Assembly (NCBI GenBank): GCA_002633025.1
Contig: NMRB01000085.1
Coordinates: 557,664-621,663 of the forward strand
DNA: 64,000 nt
Direction: 5' to 3'
From: Notospermus geniculatus
Lineage: Eukaryota > Nemertea > Pilidiophora > Heteronemertea > Lineidae
The notes under the pieces are model-generated. The model made no database searches and had not been told where the DNA came from. It saw only the letters and a program-made list of their open reading frames with translations. A program made the translations under genes and the position numbers. Below are positions 35,001-46,406 of the stretch, in pieces (the stretch's first letter is position 1; every line of letters starts with the position of its first letter).

Positions 35001-38000
35001 AATTTTTGGCTGACACATCGCTTTAACGTTCATCTACAGCTCTTCTCTCCCTTAGTAAACAAAGACACAAGAAAAGAATTCATAAGCGATATATTTTATA
35101 ATGGAATAAAATACAAGATGAATGCTGGCCGCGCGAGGTTATCTTACCTTTGAGTGAGTTAAGCAGGAATAGATGAAACAGGGATAATGAACAAAAAGAA
35201 CTGTAATATCAAAACTGTTTGAAATTTAAGTACTCGGGCTTGATTCTGAAATTTAGAAAATTGGTTGATTAGTGTTCATTAGCCAATCTCCTATGTCAAC
35301 ACCGTCTTGCCCCAAGACTCTGCCAGACACTTGTTTGCAGAGATCAAAGTGGAACATAGACAACGGGTGTAACATAGAGACTGATTAATCTGCATTCCAA
35401 ACACCATGCAGAGAAGAGAGACAACATTTACCGGTGGTGCCCTCCACCCGCAGCCCTGTAAGGGAAGGCCGTCAGGACCTAACGGACATGGTGCATCTAA
35501 ACCAGGAATGCCCTGTCAGCAGAAACATGATCCATTAGTTGGGTGTGGTTACAGATGTGGGGAATACGAAATCAATCAAATAAACATAAATTACACAAAC
35601 TGGAATCATCATTATCGATGAGGAATAAATTATATTTTGTCAACGTGTAAAATATAAAAGGTGTTTCTTGTTTGTTGTCTGCTTGAGGTCAATAACGATA
35701 TCGAAATAAAACTAGATCTGTGAGTTCACAGTCAAATTGAAGACCGTCCCTGTAAGGCCCCGATTACATAGAAGTATACGGTATACGAAAACGCCGGTTA
35801 ACAATGGGTTCACGGTCGTGAATCCATTTAAAGCCTTTGTTAACCGGCGTTTTCGTATACCGTATACTTCTATGTAATCGGGGCCTTATGCACCACACAC
35901 ACACAGATCAGCAAAACCAATGGAGACCGCAACCTTAAGGCCCCGATTACATAGAAGTATACGGTATACGAAAACGCCGGTTAACAATAGCTTCACGGTC
36001 GCGAATCCTTTGTGAGGCCTTTGTTAACCGGCGTTTTCGTATACTGTATACTTCTATGTAATCGGGGCCTAATGCTTTATACCGGTATGAAAGATCTATT
36101 GACAAACGCTTCTGCGATTATGTGAAGAAGTATTGTACTAGTTGCTCGTAATCGCCTTTCAATAGGCTTTCTAAATGACGCATAAGGCTTCCTGTATACA
36201 GAAGTATACGGTATACGAACACGCCGGTTAACAATGGCTTCAGAAAGGATTCGCCATCATGAAGCCATTGTTGTTCGTATACCATATACTTCTATGTAAT
36301 AGAGGTCTTAGGTGTTCCTGTACATACCTGTAGAAGTATACGGTATACGAAAACGCCGGTTAACAATGGCTTCACGGTCGTGAATCCTCGGGAAGCCTTT
36401 GTTAACTGGCGTTTTCGTACACCGTATACTTCTATGTAAAGGACGCCTCAAGAACACGAAAAAATAAAAGAGAGCTCCTACCTGATCTCCTTTATCTCCT
36501 TTTGGTCCCTTTTTACCTCTTCTTCCCCTAGGACCCTGAAAAAGGGAAGGGCAAGCATAAAACACAGCAAACTATTGATAATAAAAAGCCAATGAACAAG
36601 AAATTCCTACAGCTGAATAGCAAAGTGCTTGTCATGGGCGAGTCACCAAAGACGTTACTGGTTGAGTAAAATATTAATCATTCTCCTTAGTGTAATTAAT
36701 ACTAGTAGTTGCATGATTAGACTTGTCCAACTTGCTGTCGTTAAGTATGACTCTAAAAAGGCATCCAGAGGTTCAGTGGTTTTCATCATCCCCTCATCTG
36801 CTTTGAGAAAAGCATGCTTAATATTTAGTACAGGAATGTAGACATTAGATGGACATAAAACAACGTCTCAGGATGCCGAGCTCTCCTGAACAGAGAAACC
36901 AGTTGTCGAAAGATCAAAAAGCCAAAGGTTCTCCCTCTGCAGTGCTGAAATCGTTTATTATTTATGGCTTGTTCTGAACAGAAGCGTGAAATTTTCTATT
37001 CCCAATCCAAGAAAAGTGAGAGGTCTTCAAACGTGTCGTAGGCGTGGGACATGCAAACATCCCAGGGCAAAAATTGCTTTCAAATACGGAACGGGGTTTG
37101 GGACTGATAACTTATAAAGGGATATATGCACAGGAATAGGGTTGGAATATCGCATTTATCGCTTATTTCAGGTCGGTTTCATCCTCCCTCATTCAGTTCG
37201 TCATGTTAGTGAAGATATCAACAGGACTAATGCGACTGGAGACTGAGTCTTAGCATGATAAAATCCCGACAAAACGTGAGTAACATTAGCTCATACACTC
37301 ACACCATATCGGTTGCTGGGAACACTTCTGAGGATATCTGGCATTGACGCTCAAAGAAAGAAAAACTTCTGCATTCCAAACAGTTTTTTTTTCAGACGGC
37401 CCATCAAAATTCATGTAAACCTACATTATTTCGTGTTACTGGTTAAGGTGTCATATTATCATGCTGACATATAAGATGACGATCATATGCTGTGGTCATT
37501 TTGAATCACCATCCAATCAAACCCGGGGAACAACACGTTACATGTATATCTTGACGTATCCTCAGAATTTCCAAACGAACTATTCCTCGAAGAACCAGTC
37601 AAATTAAAAGCATGCTCTCAAAACGTACTGCAAAATAACTGTTTTTAACTTTTCCATGCAAAACAAAGAGTAACATGCTGAAGAATACTGGTAACAGACC
37701 AAGTCCCCAGGGGCTCCTTTCTCTCCTACTGGGCCCTAGTTTGGAATAAAATGTTATTTTGCTGTGGCTGACATTTTGGATTATGGTGTTCGAAGCAGTA
37801 TAGCCATACCGTTTTATTTCATACTGAGATCAAATCAGCTTTAGTGGCTTTTTCGTCAACAGGTGAAGTACAAACCCAAGAATAGAGGAATTGAACAGTA
37901 ACTTACTTTCTACATTCATATTGCCTAGTAAATGAGTAATTTCCCAAGTTCTGTTGGCTGAGTAATTTACTATGTTCTGTTGGCATCATTCATAATTTTA

Positions 38001-41000
38001 AGACCAATGTATAGAAAGTGGATTTTCTTTAACAGCCAATGATATAAATAACCCATTGTTTTGAACGCAAGATGATGAGAATTTCATGATACAATGTAAA
38101 TTCCGCGCGGTAACACTAATCCAAGTCAATTCCATCATGTCCATTATTAAAGCGGAATTTGCTAACTGGATAACGAATTGGCATACGTTGGTAGTCACTG
38201 AATCTTAGGGGGGGGGGGGGGNNNNNNNNNNNNNNNNNNNNNNNNNNNNNNNNNNNNNNNNNNNNNNNNNNNNNNNNNNNNNNNNNNNNNNNNNNNNNNN
38301 NNNNNNNNNNNNNNNNNNNNNNNNNNNNNNNNNNNNNNNNNNNNNNNNNNNNNNNNNNNNNNNNNNNNNNNNNNNNNNNNNNNNNNNNNNNNNNNNNNNN
38401 NNNNNNNNNNNNNNNNNNNNNNNNNNNNNNNNNNNNNNNNNNNNNNNNNNNNNNNNNNNNNNNNNNNNNNNNNNNNNNNNNNNNNNNNNNNNNNNNNNNN
38501 NNNNNNNNNNNNNNNNNNNNNNNNNNNNNNNNNNNNNNNNNNNNNNNNNNNNNNNNNNNNNNNNNNNNNNNNNNNNNNNNNNNNNNNNNNNNNNNNNNNN
38601 NNNNNNNNNNNNNNNNNNNNNNNNNNNNNNNNNNNNNNNNNNNNNNNNNNNNNNNNNNNNNNNNNNNNNNNNNNNNNNNNNNNNNNTATGCGAAAACATT
38701 CAGGAGCTGAACAATATTTCACATACAACGTACATTTGGTGGTGAAAATTCTACTAACATGCACTTCTACAAAATTAAATGTGAAGTGTGTGCCTGAAAA
38801 AACACCTTCGTGTGCACACCAAGTGCAAAACTACATGTATGGTGTGTTCCCCACCAAATGTACGTCCTATGGTTATTTGGATCACAATAATTCCTTTTAA
38901 AATTTAAATATTGTACATGTACATGAACATGTATAAGGCCAACCTGACCTTGAGTAGCACGGCTGAAGATGTTATCTCCATCCATGATTTCATGAGATGA
39001 CTTACCGTCCGTAGGTTGTGAAACTGTCCAATTCAACCAAATTGTCTGTTGTACTCTGTGTGAATACTTCACAGCCATGATATGAATCATCATTTTCAAA
39101 TGAAAATGATAAAAACCGATTGTACCGTACTGTGCAACCAGAGAAATGCTCTGCATTAGGCCAGCCAGCACGCTGATTATAAATCATGAATGCAAGCCAA
39201 CAAAGGGACAAAATGGCTTACAGTTACCTTGGAGGAATTATACTGAGTATAATTCGTCCAAGCAGTTACTTAACAACTAAGGTTATTTAATGATATCATT
39301 CAGATAAAGTTGGGTCAGATCAAAAAAGGTACCACAGAAAAGACCCTAAGAAACAAGACCGAAAAATTATAAGTTCCTGTCAAATCCATGTACTACATGT
39401 TGGAGAATTTAGATGTGGGTCGATGCTTTTTAATATACCAGTATTGGCTGACCTAGTTACACCTACCATTGGTCCAATTGTTCCTTCGAGACCTGGTGGG
39501 CCAGGGGGACCAGGAGGACCCTGTAAGCAGATGCCAAGTGTTACGATGCAAGACAGCGAAGCATAGAAAGAGATGTCATACACAACAGAGTCACCTAATG
39601 CTGACATGTCGGCAATGAAATATCCTCTGAAAAAATGACTGAATAAAAACGAAATTTCGACACTGAGGATGAAATTTTCAAAATGCATGTAGACCGTAAT
39701 CGTAACACCGAGGACGCCATTTGGAGCACATTTTGGAAAGAACATAAAAATTCTCTGCAAACTGACTCAGATGGCTAAAACTTTGTGGAATGATCATCCA
39801 TAGACTGAAGTTTAAGTCTATCAAATTTGAAGAAATTTGATGGACCTACATGTATGTAGGATTAATTAACATTTTATGGGTTAAGTTTTTTGGGTCGCCC
39901 TGTATATGCCATTCAATGTTCAAATCATACTATCATATCACACAGGCATATTCCAATACCGGACATGTTTGAGATGCTTATGCCAAACTATTCACATTTT
40001 GCAGTTAAGCGTCTACTCTACTATTAATATTTTATTAATATCACATAATGTTATATACTATCTCCATTCAATCTAAGTGCTACAGATCAGTATTTTAATT
40101 CAATCATGCACACGATATCCTTTTGCACTCATTTTCCTAACGCGAGTCTCACATAAAAAATACTGATGCAATTCCACCCCTACAGATTAAACATATGAGG
40201 AGTCAGAATGCCATAATAACACATTTACAAATGTATTTTCTTTATACTTTCAAAGATGGAGACCCACAAAATACAAAAGATAATTGTGAAAACATCCAGT
40301 CATCCTAATAGAAAATATTTTCCCTGTAGAAAAGGTACATGTCAGTTTTCTGAAATCGAGCCCTTTAGATGCAGTATGTATTCCCGGTTTGTATTCCTCA
40401 AGTTTCCTTGCAAATCTGGTTAGAGCTCCTTATTTCCCTTGGCTGCTGTCCTCAGTCAAAGAAATGGATAGCTACATGTATTTACAAAATCAGAAACCAA
40501 AAACAACAGTTGCGGCAAATACCAACACCAACAGATAATTCTACCTTGACTACTCTTCCTTACCAATCAGGATGCAACTCAGCTGTATCCTCCTTGCTTC
40601 TCCATGTCACGTATTCGTCATGTAAAGTTGCTTTCTCCCAAGTTGGCCAGAAAACCAATGCACTGTGTGTCACAGGCTTTAATGACTTTTCAGGCAAAGA
40701 TGACAGAAAGAACTTTACTACTTACCTGTTTTGGATGGAATGTGTTAAGCTAGAGCTAAGCTGGGACCACGTCCATATTGTTCTAGCATGCCATGGACAT
40801 TCTACGGGTTACTGCATCAAGGCAACTGCTGCATTCACACACAAGACTAAGTACACATGTACATTCAATATATACATGGAGTACCTCAAGGCTCAAAATT
40901 GAGACCATAGCTAGCTTGCTTAAACTATAAATCTAATGACATACTTGTCGACGGATCACGTACCAAGAGGCACACATTTGTAGATGTCGATGACTGATTA

Positions 41001-44000
41001 TATAAAGTTACCATAAAGTCCTCATCTTGAAGCATTTTGCTTTACTGGACAAAATGTAATCACTAGCAATAAGAGAACATACACAGAAAATAATGATCGT
41101 GCATCGATGTACATCTTTGTTTTCATTTTTAGTAGTTATTAACATTCAGCTCTAAGAGTTGGGTAGGGTTGCACATTCTGTAGGTCAGTGTTCATCTGAA
41201 ATTTGACAGTTCACTTTGCAAAGAAACTGAATTGTCTTGAATTTCATATGACAACTGACAAGGAAGTTGTGTTGTTGTTGATCGGTGGGTGCAGTGTCTG
41301 CGTTACGTGTACTCTATGTACATCGTACACGATCACTAGTTTCCTAAGAGTCAACAGCATCAAAGGAAATAGAGTGTGCTTTCCTAGTGGAAATCACAAG
41401 TTAAACTGTCTATGCAACTGCCAACATTCTAGCTTAAACACATGTTCCTACTTTCAAGCCACTATTTATGTACAGAATAAATATGAATCTCATTGGCCAT
41501 TGTTACCAATAGACAGTTTAACTTCACAACTGAAAATCGATCACTAGAAAGGCTTGGAACACAACTGAATATGAACATTGCCACTTAAGCGATAGCGCCA
41601 ACCAGCTGTGTAATATCAAGGTGATGTAATCGTCATGTAGCTGTCTTGCTAAGTTATTTTGCCTTTCTTCTTGCATTGTTGGATACACAAAGGAACAATG
41701 ATGTTCCATTCTTATAATAAGGCTTCTTGACATTAAAAACCCATATATACCGGTAGGCTACTTGATAAGAAGTATTTCCAATTTCACAAATGCATCTTAA
41801 CTCAACTTTCCAGTTGACTCTAGTATGTCCTACATTCCACGCCTTTCTTATGATCCATTTCATTGTGTACCTGCTTTGACTACTGACCCTAATTCCAGTC
41901 TGGCCTTTTGCACCATCTTTTCCATCTTGTCCGGGTAATCCAGGTGCTCCAGTTGCCCCCGGCGCCCCCTATAGGTGTAACACAGCAGTAATGTCAGAGC
42001 GAAGCAAAGCATGATGGAAGATCACAGGGAAAGTATAATAGTTTCGAGAGAAACTTTATATCATCCGGCGTAATGCTAGCTTTAAGATGTTTTACAACAG
42101 TAGAGGAAACCAAAAATTTATAAGCAAGCTTTCCTTGGCTTATAAATTTTTGAGGAAAACCACATTTAAGAAGTCCAACATTACATTGATACATTATGTG
42201 AACATCGACAATACCTTGTTTGGGAAATGTGTACTTGGGAATGAGGAGGCATTTCGCGATGACAGAACAACATACATTTGTAATACATTGCAGATCAGTG
42301 ATGTTTAAAACAGTAATATACCAAAACAGACACATATACATGTATGTGTATAACATTGAAAGATTCGCTTGTTTTGGATAAAGATCATGTACACATGTAC
42401 AAATCTGCAGAATAACTAGATCATCTACCTTAAAAGAGAATATGCACTCCATTACCAGTTTATCCCCAGCCTTTGCAAGGAAAGAGTTGAAATTGTCAAC
42501 CATGTTTGTATTTCAACAATTGCTGTTAACGGTAGACATGTGTCGGTGTGTGTGTGTGTGTGTGTGGGGGGGGGGGGGTGTTACAGACACAGTGTTCCAA
42601 TTTTGTTCTCTTTTTTCTATGATTATAACTTTCCCAGTGATCTGTGGCAATGTTACATGATAAGATGATAACTATTGGGTTTTTATGGAGTCTAGATTAT
42701 TAAGGGGAACAGACAGAAAACACAGACACAAGCTAAAGGTAGATTGGGTTGAGACGAAACAGTCATGACGAATGCATCTGTTTGGAGCTGGGATTTTGAG
42801 TTGATTAAGTGTCTCAAATTCAATTTATAACCTCTCCTAAAAGATAAGGACTTTCCCACTTTGATTGAGACAAAAACATGGAGTCTATGACAGGTATGAA
42901 CCACGCAGCTTATGATATGGACCTTAAAGGTGCTCTAGTTCGAATTGTAAACATTACGGTTTGTTTATTTACATGGTTGATTATAATAGTTATTTTTCCT
43001 CGGACAGGTGGCAGCACCGTGTATACCAAAACATTAATGTTATCTATTTTTATATCTATCTTGATAAATATTTTTGTAACTGAAATATATTTCTGATTTT
43101 ACGCTCAAAAACAAACAAAAAGTTGTGAAAGGCGAGATTTAATTCGTTCCCATTATTTCAAGTGATATGTATTAACCAAAGTTCATTTTTGGAAAAAGCC
43201 TATAATGTGTCAGATAAAAATGGAAAGTTTACGAACAGTGTAACAATAAGAACTTGTGTAAAACCCAAATAAAATGCTCAAAAATGCAAGTGCTGCACAC
43301 AGAAACAAAGTTTCTTACAGATAAACTATTGGTTCACATAGCAAGTCAGACTAACTTAGATAAATCTATTTTTTTCAGTTGTGGCCCTCAATTTTCGTTT
43401 TCATCAGCAAACTTTTCATGTAACTATAGATAGATTCAGGCCCGTATTCTAGAAGCCTCCTTAGCTCAAAGGTACACTTTAATCTTTTGTATTCTGCCCT
43501 GCAAACAATAGCTAAAGGTAAACCTTAGACTTAAGGAAGCTTCTAGAATACGGCCCGTAGTTTTTCGGTCTGCACAACACTGCTTATGCACTGCTACTGC
43601 CCCGTACATATTTTGATTCAGCACTATTATATGCAATGTTGTATTGCATTAGTTAGCGACACATATATGGCACCATTAAACAGTCATTTCTTGCTTTATT
43701 AATAAGCCACATAAATTCACATCATCTTTTAGTACGAGTAAAACGTCTAAATCCTATAAAAACAGTGGGCAATTTTTGTGTGAATCAGAAATAGAACTGG
43801 CATCAAAATGATGACATCGCCCCAGAACTGCTACGCACAAAAAGCATTGTTTCGGCCCTATGCATACATTTTGTAACTAAACCAGGCAAAATTCACGATT
43901 TTGTGTTATTCTGTATCTTGGATAAACCAGGCAAAAGCCTTCTTTGGCATGTGGGTTTGGACATGAATGTACTGTACATGTACAACACAGCACTGCCAAA

Positions 44001-44523
44001 CTTGGGTTTCAATGCAGATCAGAACTACGATAGAGCGCAGGTCCTCAATAAACGCCTTTTGTGCGGGAATGATCAGGACTTGGATGTCACTTTCATTTCA
44101 ATAGTATTAGCCACTGGTGACACCTATTGAGGCAGTGGGCTATGGTCCCACTGGCCGTAATGCTTTTAAGCTTAACACCTCGTACGTACAATTTTGTCCA
44201 TTTTTTTACAAACGAAGTGAAATGATCAGAAATGTATGATAAGTAATGTATTATTTCCATGATTTAACCTACTTCTGATTCACTGAGAAAATGATGCCAG
44301 ATCAGTGCAATCCCCAAGCCAGAGGTGGAACACATATCGTTAAATTATCCTCCAAGAAGGAGACAATGGATTACCAGTCAAATAAACCAAACTCGGTCCG
44401 ATATGGCACAAGACAAAAATTGCCTCTTCCTTGAAGCACTATGAAATAAAACAAGTTAAAAACATATCAAGATATCATGCTTCATGCTTTCCTTACCTCT
44501 GGTCCTTGGAGACCATCTTTACC
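25907..44523 (-). CDS. Collagen-type gene, 3' half, copy 1 (exon order disturbed)
   Basis: Minus-strand exons: 41888-41968, 39467-39520, 44497-44523, 37700-37735, 36482-36535, 35432-35512, 31141-31230 (duplicated at 32581-32670), 27076-27189 and 25907-26056, listed in the order supported by copy 2. Every exon starts with a complete Gly codon and ends in phase 0, and the first five are pure Gly-X-Y with the 27/36/54/81-bp sizes typical of collagen genes. The C-terminal exons carry short cysteine motifs and a TAA stop at 25909-25907. The product would be an extracellular triple-helix protein; the cysteine motif suggests a membrane-associated collagen but no transmembrane exon is seen. The exon at 44497 lies on the wrong side of those at 39467 and 41888 relative to copy 2, so as assembled this copy could not give the same mRNA. 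Confidence 0.75.
26685..26765. repeat. Short tandem repeat, about 23-bp unit, copy 1
   Basis: GCATTGTTCCCATTGAAGAG repeated about four times. Copy 2 has about five units at 47872-47980. Confidence 0.9.
27076..27189 (-). CDS. Thr/Lys-rich linker exon, copy 1
   Basis: 114 bp, acceptor ccaatag, donor gtaact, phase 0. It reads [17 protein letters not shown], then [21 protein letters not shown] second frame (with [14 protein letters not shown]) is also open, but only the chosen one joins its neighbours in phase. Confidence 0.6.
27275..27515. repeat. 59-bp minisatellite, copy 1
   Basis: Unit contains ATTGTACACCTCACATGGTG and ATTCATCTTCTTCAAATATC; about four units. Confidence 0.9.
28508..28804. 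mobile_element. 297-bp element with TTAA target duplication (copy 1 only)
   Basis: Ends AGGTGCTCTAGTTCGAATTG and its inverted near-match, continuing to about 33 bp. TTAA lies at 28504-28507 and 28805-28808. The empty site TTAA at 50555-50558 in copy 2 is intact. A TTAA target points to the piggyBac or Kolobok type; no transposase. Confidence 0.93.
29571..29709. mobile_element. GGGAGGTTT-GAAATCAAACG MITE with empty site
   Basis: 139 bp, arms GGGAGGTTTCGAAATCAAAC and complement, TA on both sides. Copy 2 (near 51600) reads CTAGACAGTATAGACC without it. Confidence 0.9.
30542..30892 (+). pseudogene. Coding-like but broken stretch, copy 1
   Basis: Reads in pieces as [12 protein letters not shown] and, after [23 protein letters not shown] and [20 protein letters not shown]. 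The counterpart in copy 2 (52380-52735) has a one-base deletion at DIEQT, so the frame is not kept. It may be a retro-derived or transposon gene remnant; the family is not recognised. Confidence 0.25.
31141..31230 (-). CDS. Two-cysteine motif exon, copy 1 (first of two local copies)
   Basis: 90 bp, acceptor ttatctag, donor gtaata. It encodes [20 protein letters not shown], the same motif as the exon at 35432. It is repeated at 32581-32670 by a local 1.44-kb duplication. Confidence 0.75.
32096..32463. mobile_element. Inverted-repeat element cut by an N
   Basis: GATATCTCTGCAACGGCTGG and, inverted, CCAGCCGTTGCGGAGCTATC with matching ACTTGTCTT interiors. It is absent from copy 2 and ends at the single N (32464). 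Confidence 0.7.
32581..32670 (-). CDS. Second local copy of the two-cysteine exon
   Basis: Identical in reading to 31141-31230. It lies 117 bases right of a single N (32464) at the seam of the 1.44-kb duplication, so it may be an assembly duplicate rather than a real extra exon. Confidence 0.5.
33865..33986. mobile_element. Hairpin MITE AGGGACTTCCG (copy 1 only)
   Basis: Ends AGGGACTTCCG and GGAAGTCCCT with inner CGTATGACGTA inverse repeats. ATT on both sides; single ATT in copy 2 near 54376. A 3-bp target recalls PIF/Harbinger-like elements. Confidence 0.85.
35432..35512 (-). CDS. [10 protein letters not shown] motif exon, copy 1
   Basis: 81 bp, acceptor tgctgacag, donor gtaaat. It encodes [20 protein letters not shown] followed by CGWRAPP. 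The motif resembles, from memory, the short C-terminal non-collagenous end of collagens XIII, XXIII and XXV. Confidence 0.8.
35752..36450. repeat. Cluster of four GTATACGGTATACG palindromic elements, copy 1
   Basis: Units at about 35752-35888, 35936-36070, 36190-36308 and 36322-36450 share AGAAGTATACGGTATACG, GCCGGTTAACAATGG and their complements. Each is a complete fold-back; the third has a damaged right arm. They sit just 3' of the 54-bp collagen exon. Confidence 0.9.
36482..36535 (-). CDS. Collagen Gly-X-Y exon, 54 bp, copy 1
   Basis: [18 protein letters not shown]: six triplets, acceptor tttttcag, donor gtagga. The basic cluster RRGKKGPKG could bind glycosaminoglycan or be a proprotein-convertase-like site. 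Confidence 0.92.
37700..37735 (-). CDS. Collagen Gly-X-Y exon, 36 bp, copy 1
   Basis: [12 protein letters not shown]: four triplets, acceptor aaactag, donor gtctgt. Confidence 0.85.
38222..38686. other. Assembly gap (N run)
   Basis: 465 unresolved bases, preceded by a run of G. Apparent reading frames across it are artefacts. Confidence 0.99.
38688..38900. repeat. 213-bp exact repeat, first copy
   Basis: Identical by eye to 44543-44755. In copy 2 the sequence occurs once (59799-60010) in a continuous context, so this pair looks like overlapping contig ends. Confidence 0.9.
39467..39520 (-). CDS. Collagen Gly-X-Y exon, 54 bp, copy 1
   Basis: [18 protein letters not shown]: six triplets, acceptor tgcttacag, donor gtaggt. 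The Pro-rich start is typical of a stable helix. Confidence 0.93.
41398..41525. mobile_element. Small inverted-repeat element
   Basis: AAGTTAAACTGTCTAT and ATAGACAGTTTAACTT bound 128 bp; the same element is in copy 2 (about 62480-62606). Confidence 0.65.
41888..41968 (-). CDS. Collagen Gly-X-Y exon, 81 bp, copy 1
   Basis: Nine triplets beginning [19 protein letters not shown]; acceptor cctatag, donor gtcagt. The frame stays open past the donor but is soon broken by single-base indels in this copy. Confidence 0.92.
42546..42580. repeat. GT/G simple repeat
   Basis: (GT)n followed by a run of G; also present in copy 2 near 63622. Confidence 0.9.
42928..43146. mobile_element. Truncated copy of the TTAA element
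   Basis: Starts after TTAA (42924-42927) in the opposite sense to the one at 28508 and breaks off at AATTCG, missing about a quarter. The last bases of the window (63990-64000) enter the same insertion in copy 2. Confidence 0.9.
43437..43556. mobile_element. GGCCCGTATTCTAGAAG hairpin (copy 1 only)
   Basis: Ends CAGGCCCGTATTCTAGAAGC and GCTTCTAGAATACGGCCC. Absent from copy 2 near 58832. Related ends to 25569 and 54027. Confidence 0.8.
44497..44523 (-). CDS. Collagen Gly-X-Y exon, 27 bp, copy 1, out of order
   Basis: GKDGLQGPE, acceptor ttgattag, donor gtaagg. In copy 2 the same exon (59756-59782) lies downstream of the 60578 exon; here it sits upstream of it. Confidence 0.85.
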
Positions 44524-44542
44524 CTAATCAAGGAATAAGTAT

Positions 44543-44755
44543 ATGCGAAAACATTCAGGAGCTGAACAATATTTCACATACAACGTACATTTGGTGGTGA
44601 AAATTCTACTAACATGCACTTCTACAAAATTAAATGTGAAGTGTGTGCCTGAAAAAACACCTTCGTGTGCACACCAAGTGCAAAACTACATGTATGGTGT
44701 GTTCCCCACCAAATGTACGTCCTATGGTTATTTGGATCACAATAATTCCTTTTGA
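44543..44755. repeat. 213-bp exact repeat, second copy
   Basis: It ends exactly where copy 2 of the large block begins (CCTTTT then GATGAAGATG). Confidence 0.9.
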
Positions 44756-45017
44756 TGAAGATGATTTCTCTGTACATGGTTGATATTCCCTGACTATTTA
44801 CACATTAACTACCTCACTAACTTCACCATGGATTAGGACTGAAAACAAGACAACATAATGCTCATGTTCATGACTTATCCCGACGTCACCAGTCAGGAAC
44901 TACATGTACACGTACATATTGTACATGTAGTTAAGTAGCCTGCACGGAGCTACTTATGTTCAATGCATGCAAGTGAAATTCACCACACTGTGACAATGTC
45001 ACGTTTGCATAAAGCTA

Positions 45018-45282
45018 GCAGCACACGTCACCACTTTCGTTGCTCGTAGGCCTACAGGCAATTTTCGTGGTCGGCAATTCTTTTTGTGGCGGTTGCCGGT
45101 TTACAGCAGACGTCACCACTCAGTGGTCTCGTGTGCGTGAGAAATCAAACCGGTTTGATTTTCGGCAACTTGTGCAGAATTTCCGTGGTGAGTGCTCGTT
45201 GCCAGCCACAGCACACTCGGCCATTTTCGTGGCGACCACGAAAATTGCCTGTATGAGCAACGAAAGTGGTGACGTGTGCTGC
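45018..45282. mobile_element. MITE with GCACACGTCACCACTTTCG ends (copy 2)
   Basis: Same element as 23834-24140. Here the right end reads GTGACGTGTGCTGC, completing the inverted repeat that a TACATG-rich change altered in copy 1. Confidence 0.75.
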
Positions 45283-46406
45283 AGGCTTAGTTCAACTCTG
45301 ATGCGATGGCGTTATTTGCAGGTATAAATGCAACGTTCGATATTTTGAGGGTCATATCTAAATCGCTGGAGGAAGACATTGAAGCTTGTAGTTGAATCCA
45401 GCATTCCTGGATTTTTTCCTCCGCCGGTTTTTCAAGTTCACATCTTCCATTTCAGTCACCCTTAGCCACCTAAGGAGCATCGTTTAGACCTTCCTTAACC
45501 GATACGACGATACTCGAACTTCTTTCTGTGTTGCCCAGGTACATGTAATGTGCAAAACGAACTGTCAGTTATACATGTATATATGGGCACAGTCAACCTT
45601 TTTACACTGACACTACGTTTCGCAGAGACCCATCAACATAGAGCAAATTCAGGTCCAACATGGGCGATAGGACCTCCCCGAAAGCTTCCTGTGAGAAGCA
45701 ATATCTACAAGGAATTGTCGACTAAATGCGATGCACAACGGGCGGTACAGAATACCTTACACATGTAGGTACATGTATGAGGTTTGGCAGAATGTAAAAG
45801 ATTGTTAGCAATGGCTTGTAAAATTGTTAGATAATAGAGATTATTCCAAGGAAGATGCAGTCCTTTTGTGTGATGCTCAAAAGATAAATTGTAGACACAC
45901 GGCGAAGATGTTTTATATGATCGTATCCATGTGGCTTTGGCGTAGCTGCGCTAAGGCAACTAGTGATAGAAATCACATAAATGAACTGCACCTCCCCGCC
46001 TACAGAATTTTTATTCATCAGGTGAAAGCTACAAATCCTATACATTAAGCGTTAGAGGGACCCTCCACCTCTGCTCACCTCATGCTGACGCTTTATGGAG
46101 AACCCTGAAATTATGTACAGGTGATTGTCAAGTTCAGACAATGCTAGGCATTGGAAAATAATTCATGCTGAATCATGCTAAACCTGAAAGAAAGATTTCA
46201 ACCATGCATTTGCCTGTCTTTGTTTCCTAAATTTCATGCTACCTGATTTAATTGGCCAAATGGCAGATATTTCAGCCTTTCAGTGAATATTACTCTTCAT
46301 ACAATGTAGGTTTTCCTAAAATTTCTTGGAATGCAGAGACACGAGATTGCAAGCACTCTCCTTGTCAGTGGATGATTGAAATCTGACCCATCAGGTTAGC
46401 TTTATA

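Larger units (their letters stand above)
23557..44753. repeat. Large duplicated block, copy 1
   Basis: Matches copy 2 from GATGAAGATGATTTCTC onward. Internal order differs: after the gap at 38222 come the parts matching 59799-63999, then 43148-44540 matching 58547-59790. It holds collagen exons and all insertions named copy 1 only. Confidence 0.9.

Noticed and set aside
38195-38764. Long minus-strand frames at 38.2-38.7 kb
   Set aside because: They are translations of the N gap.
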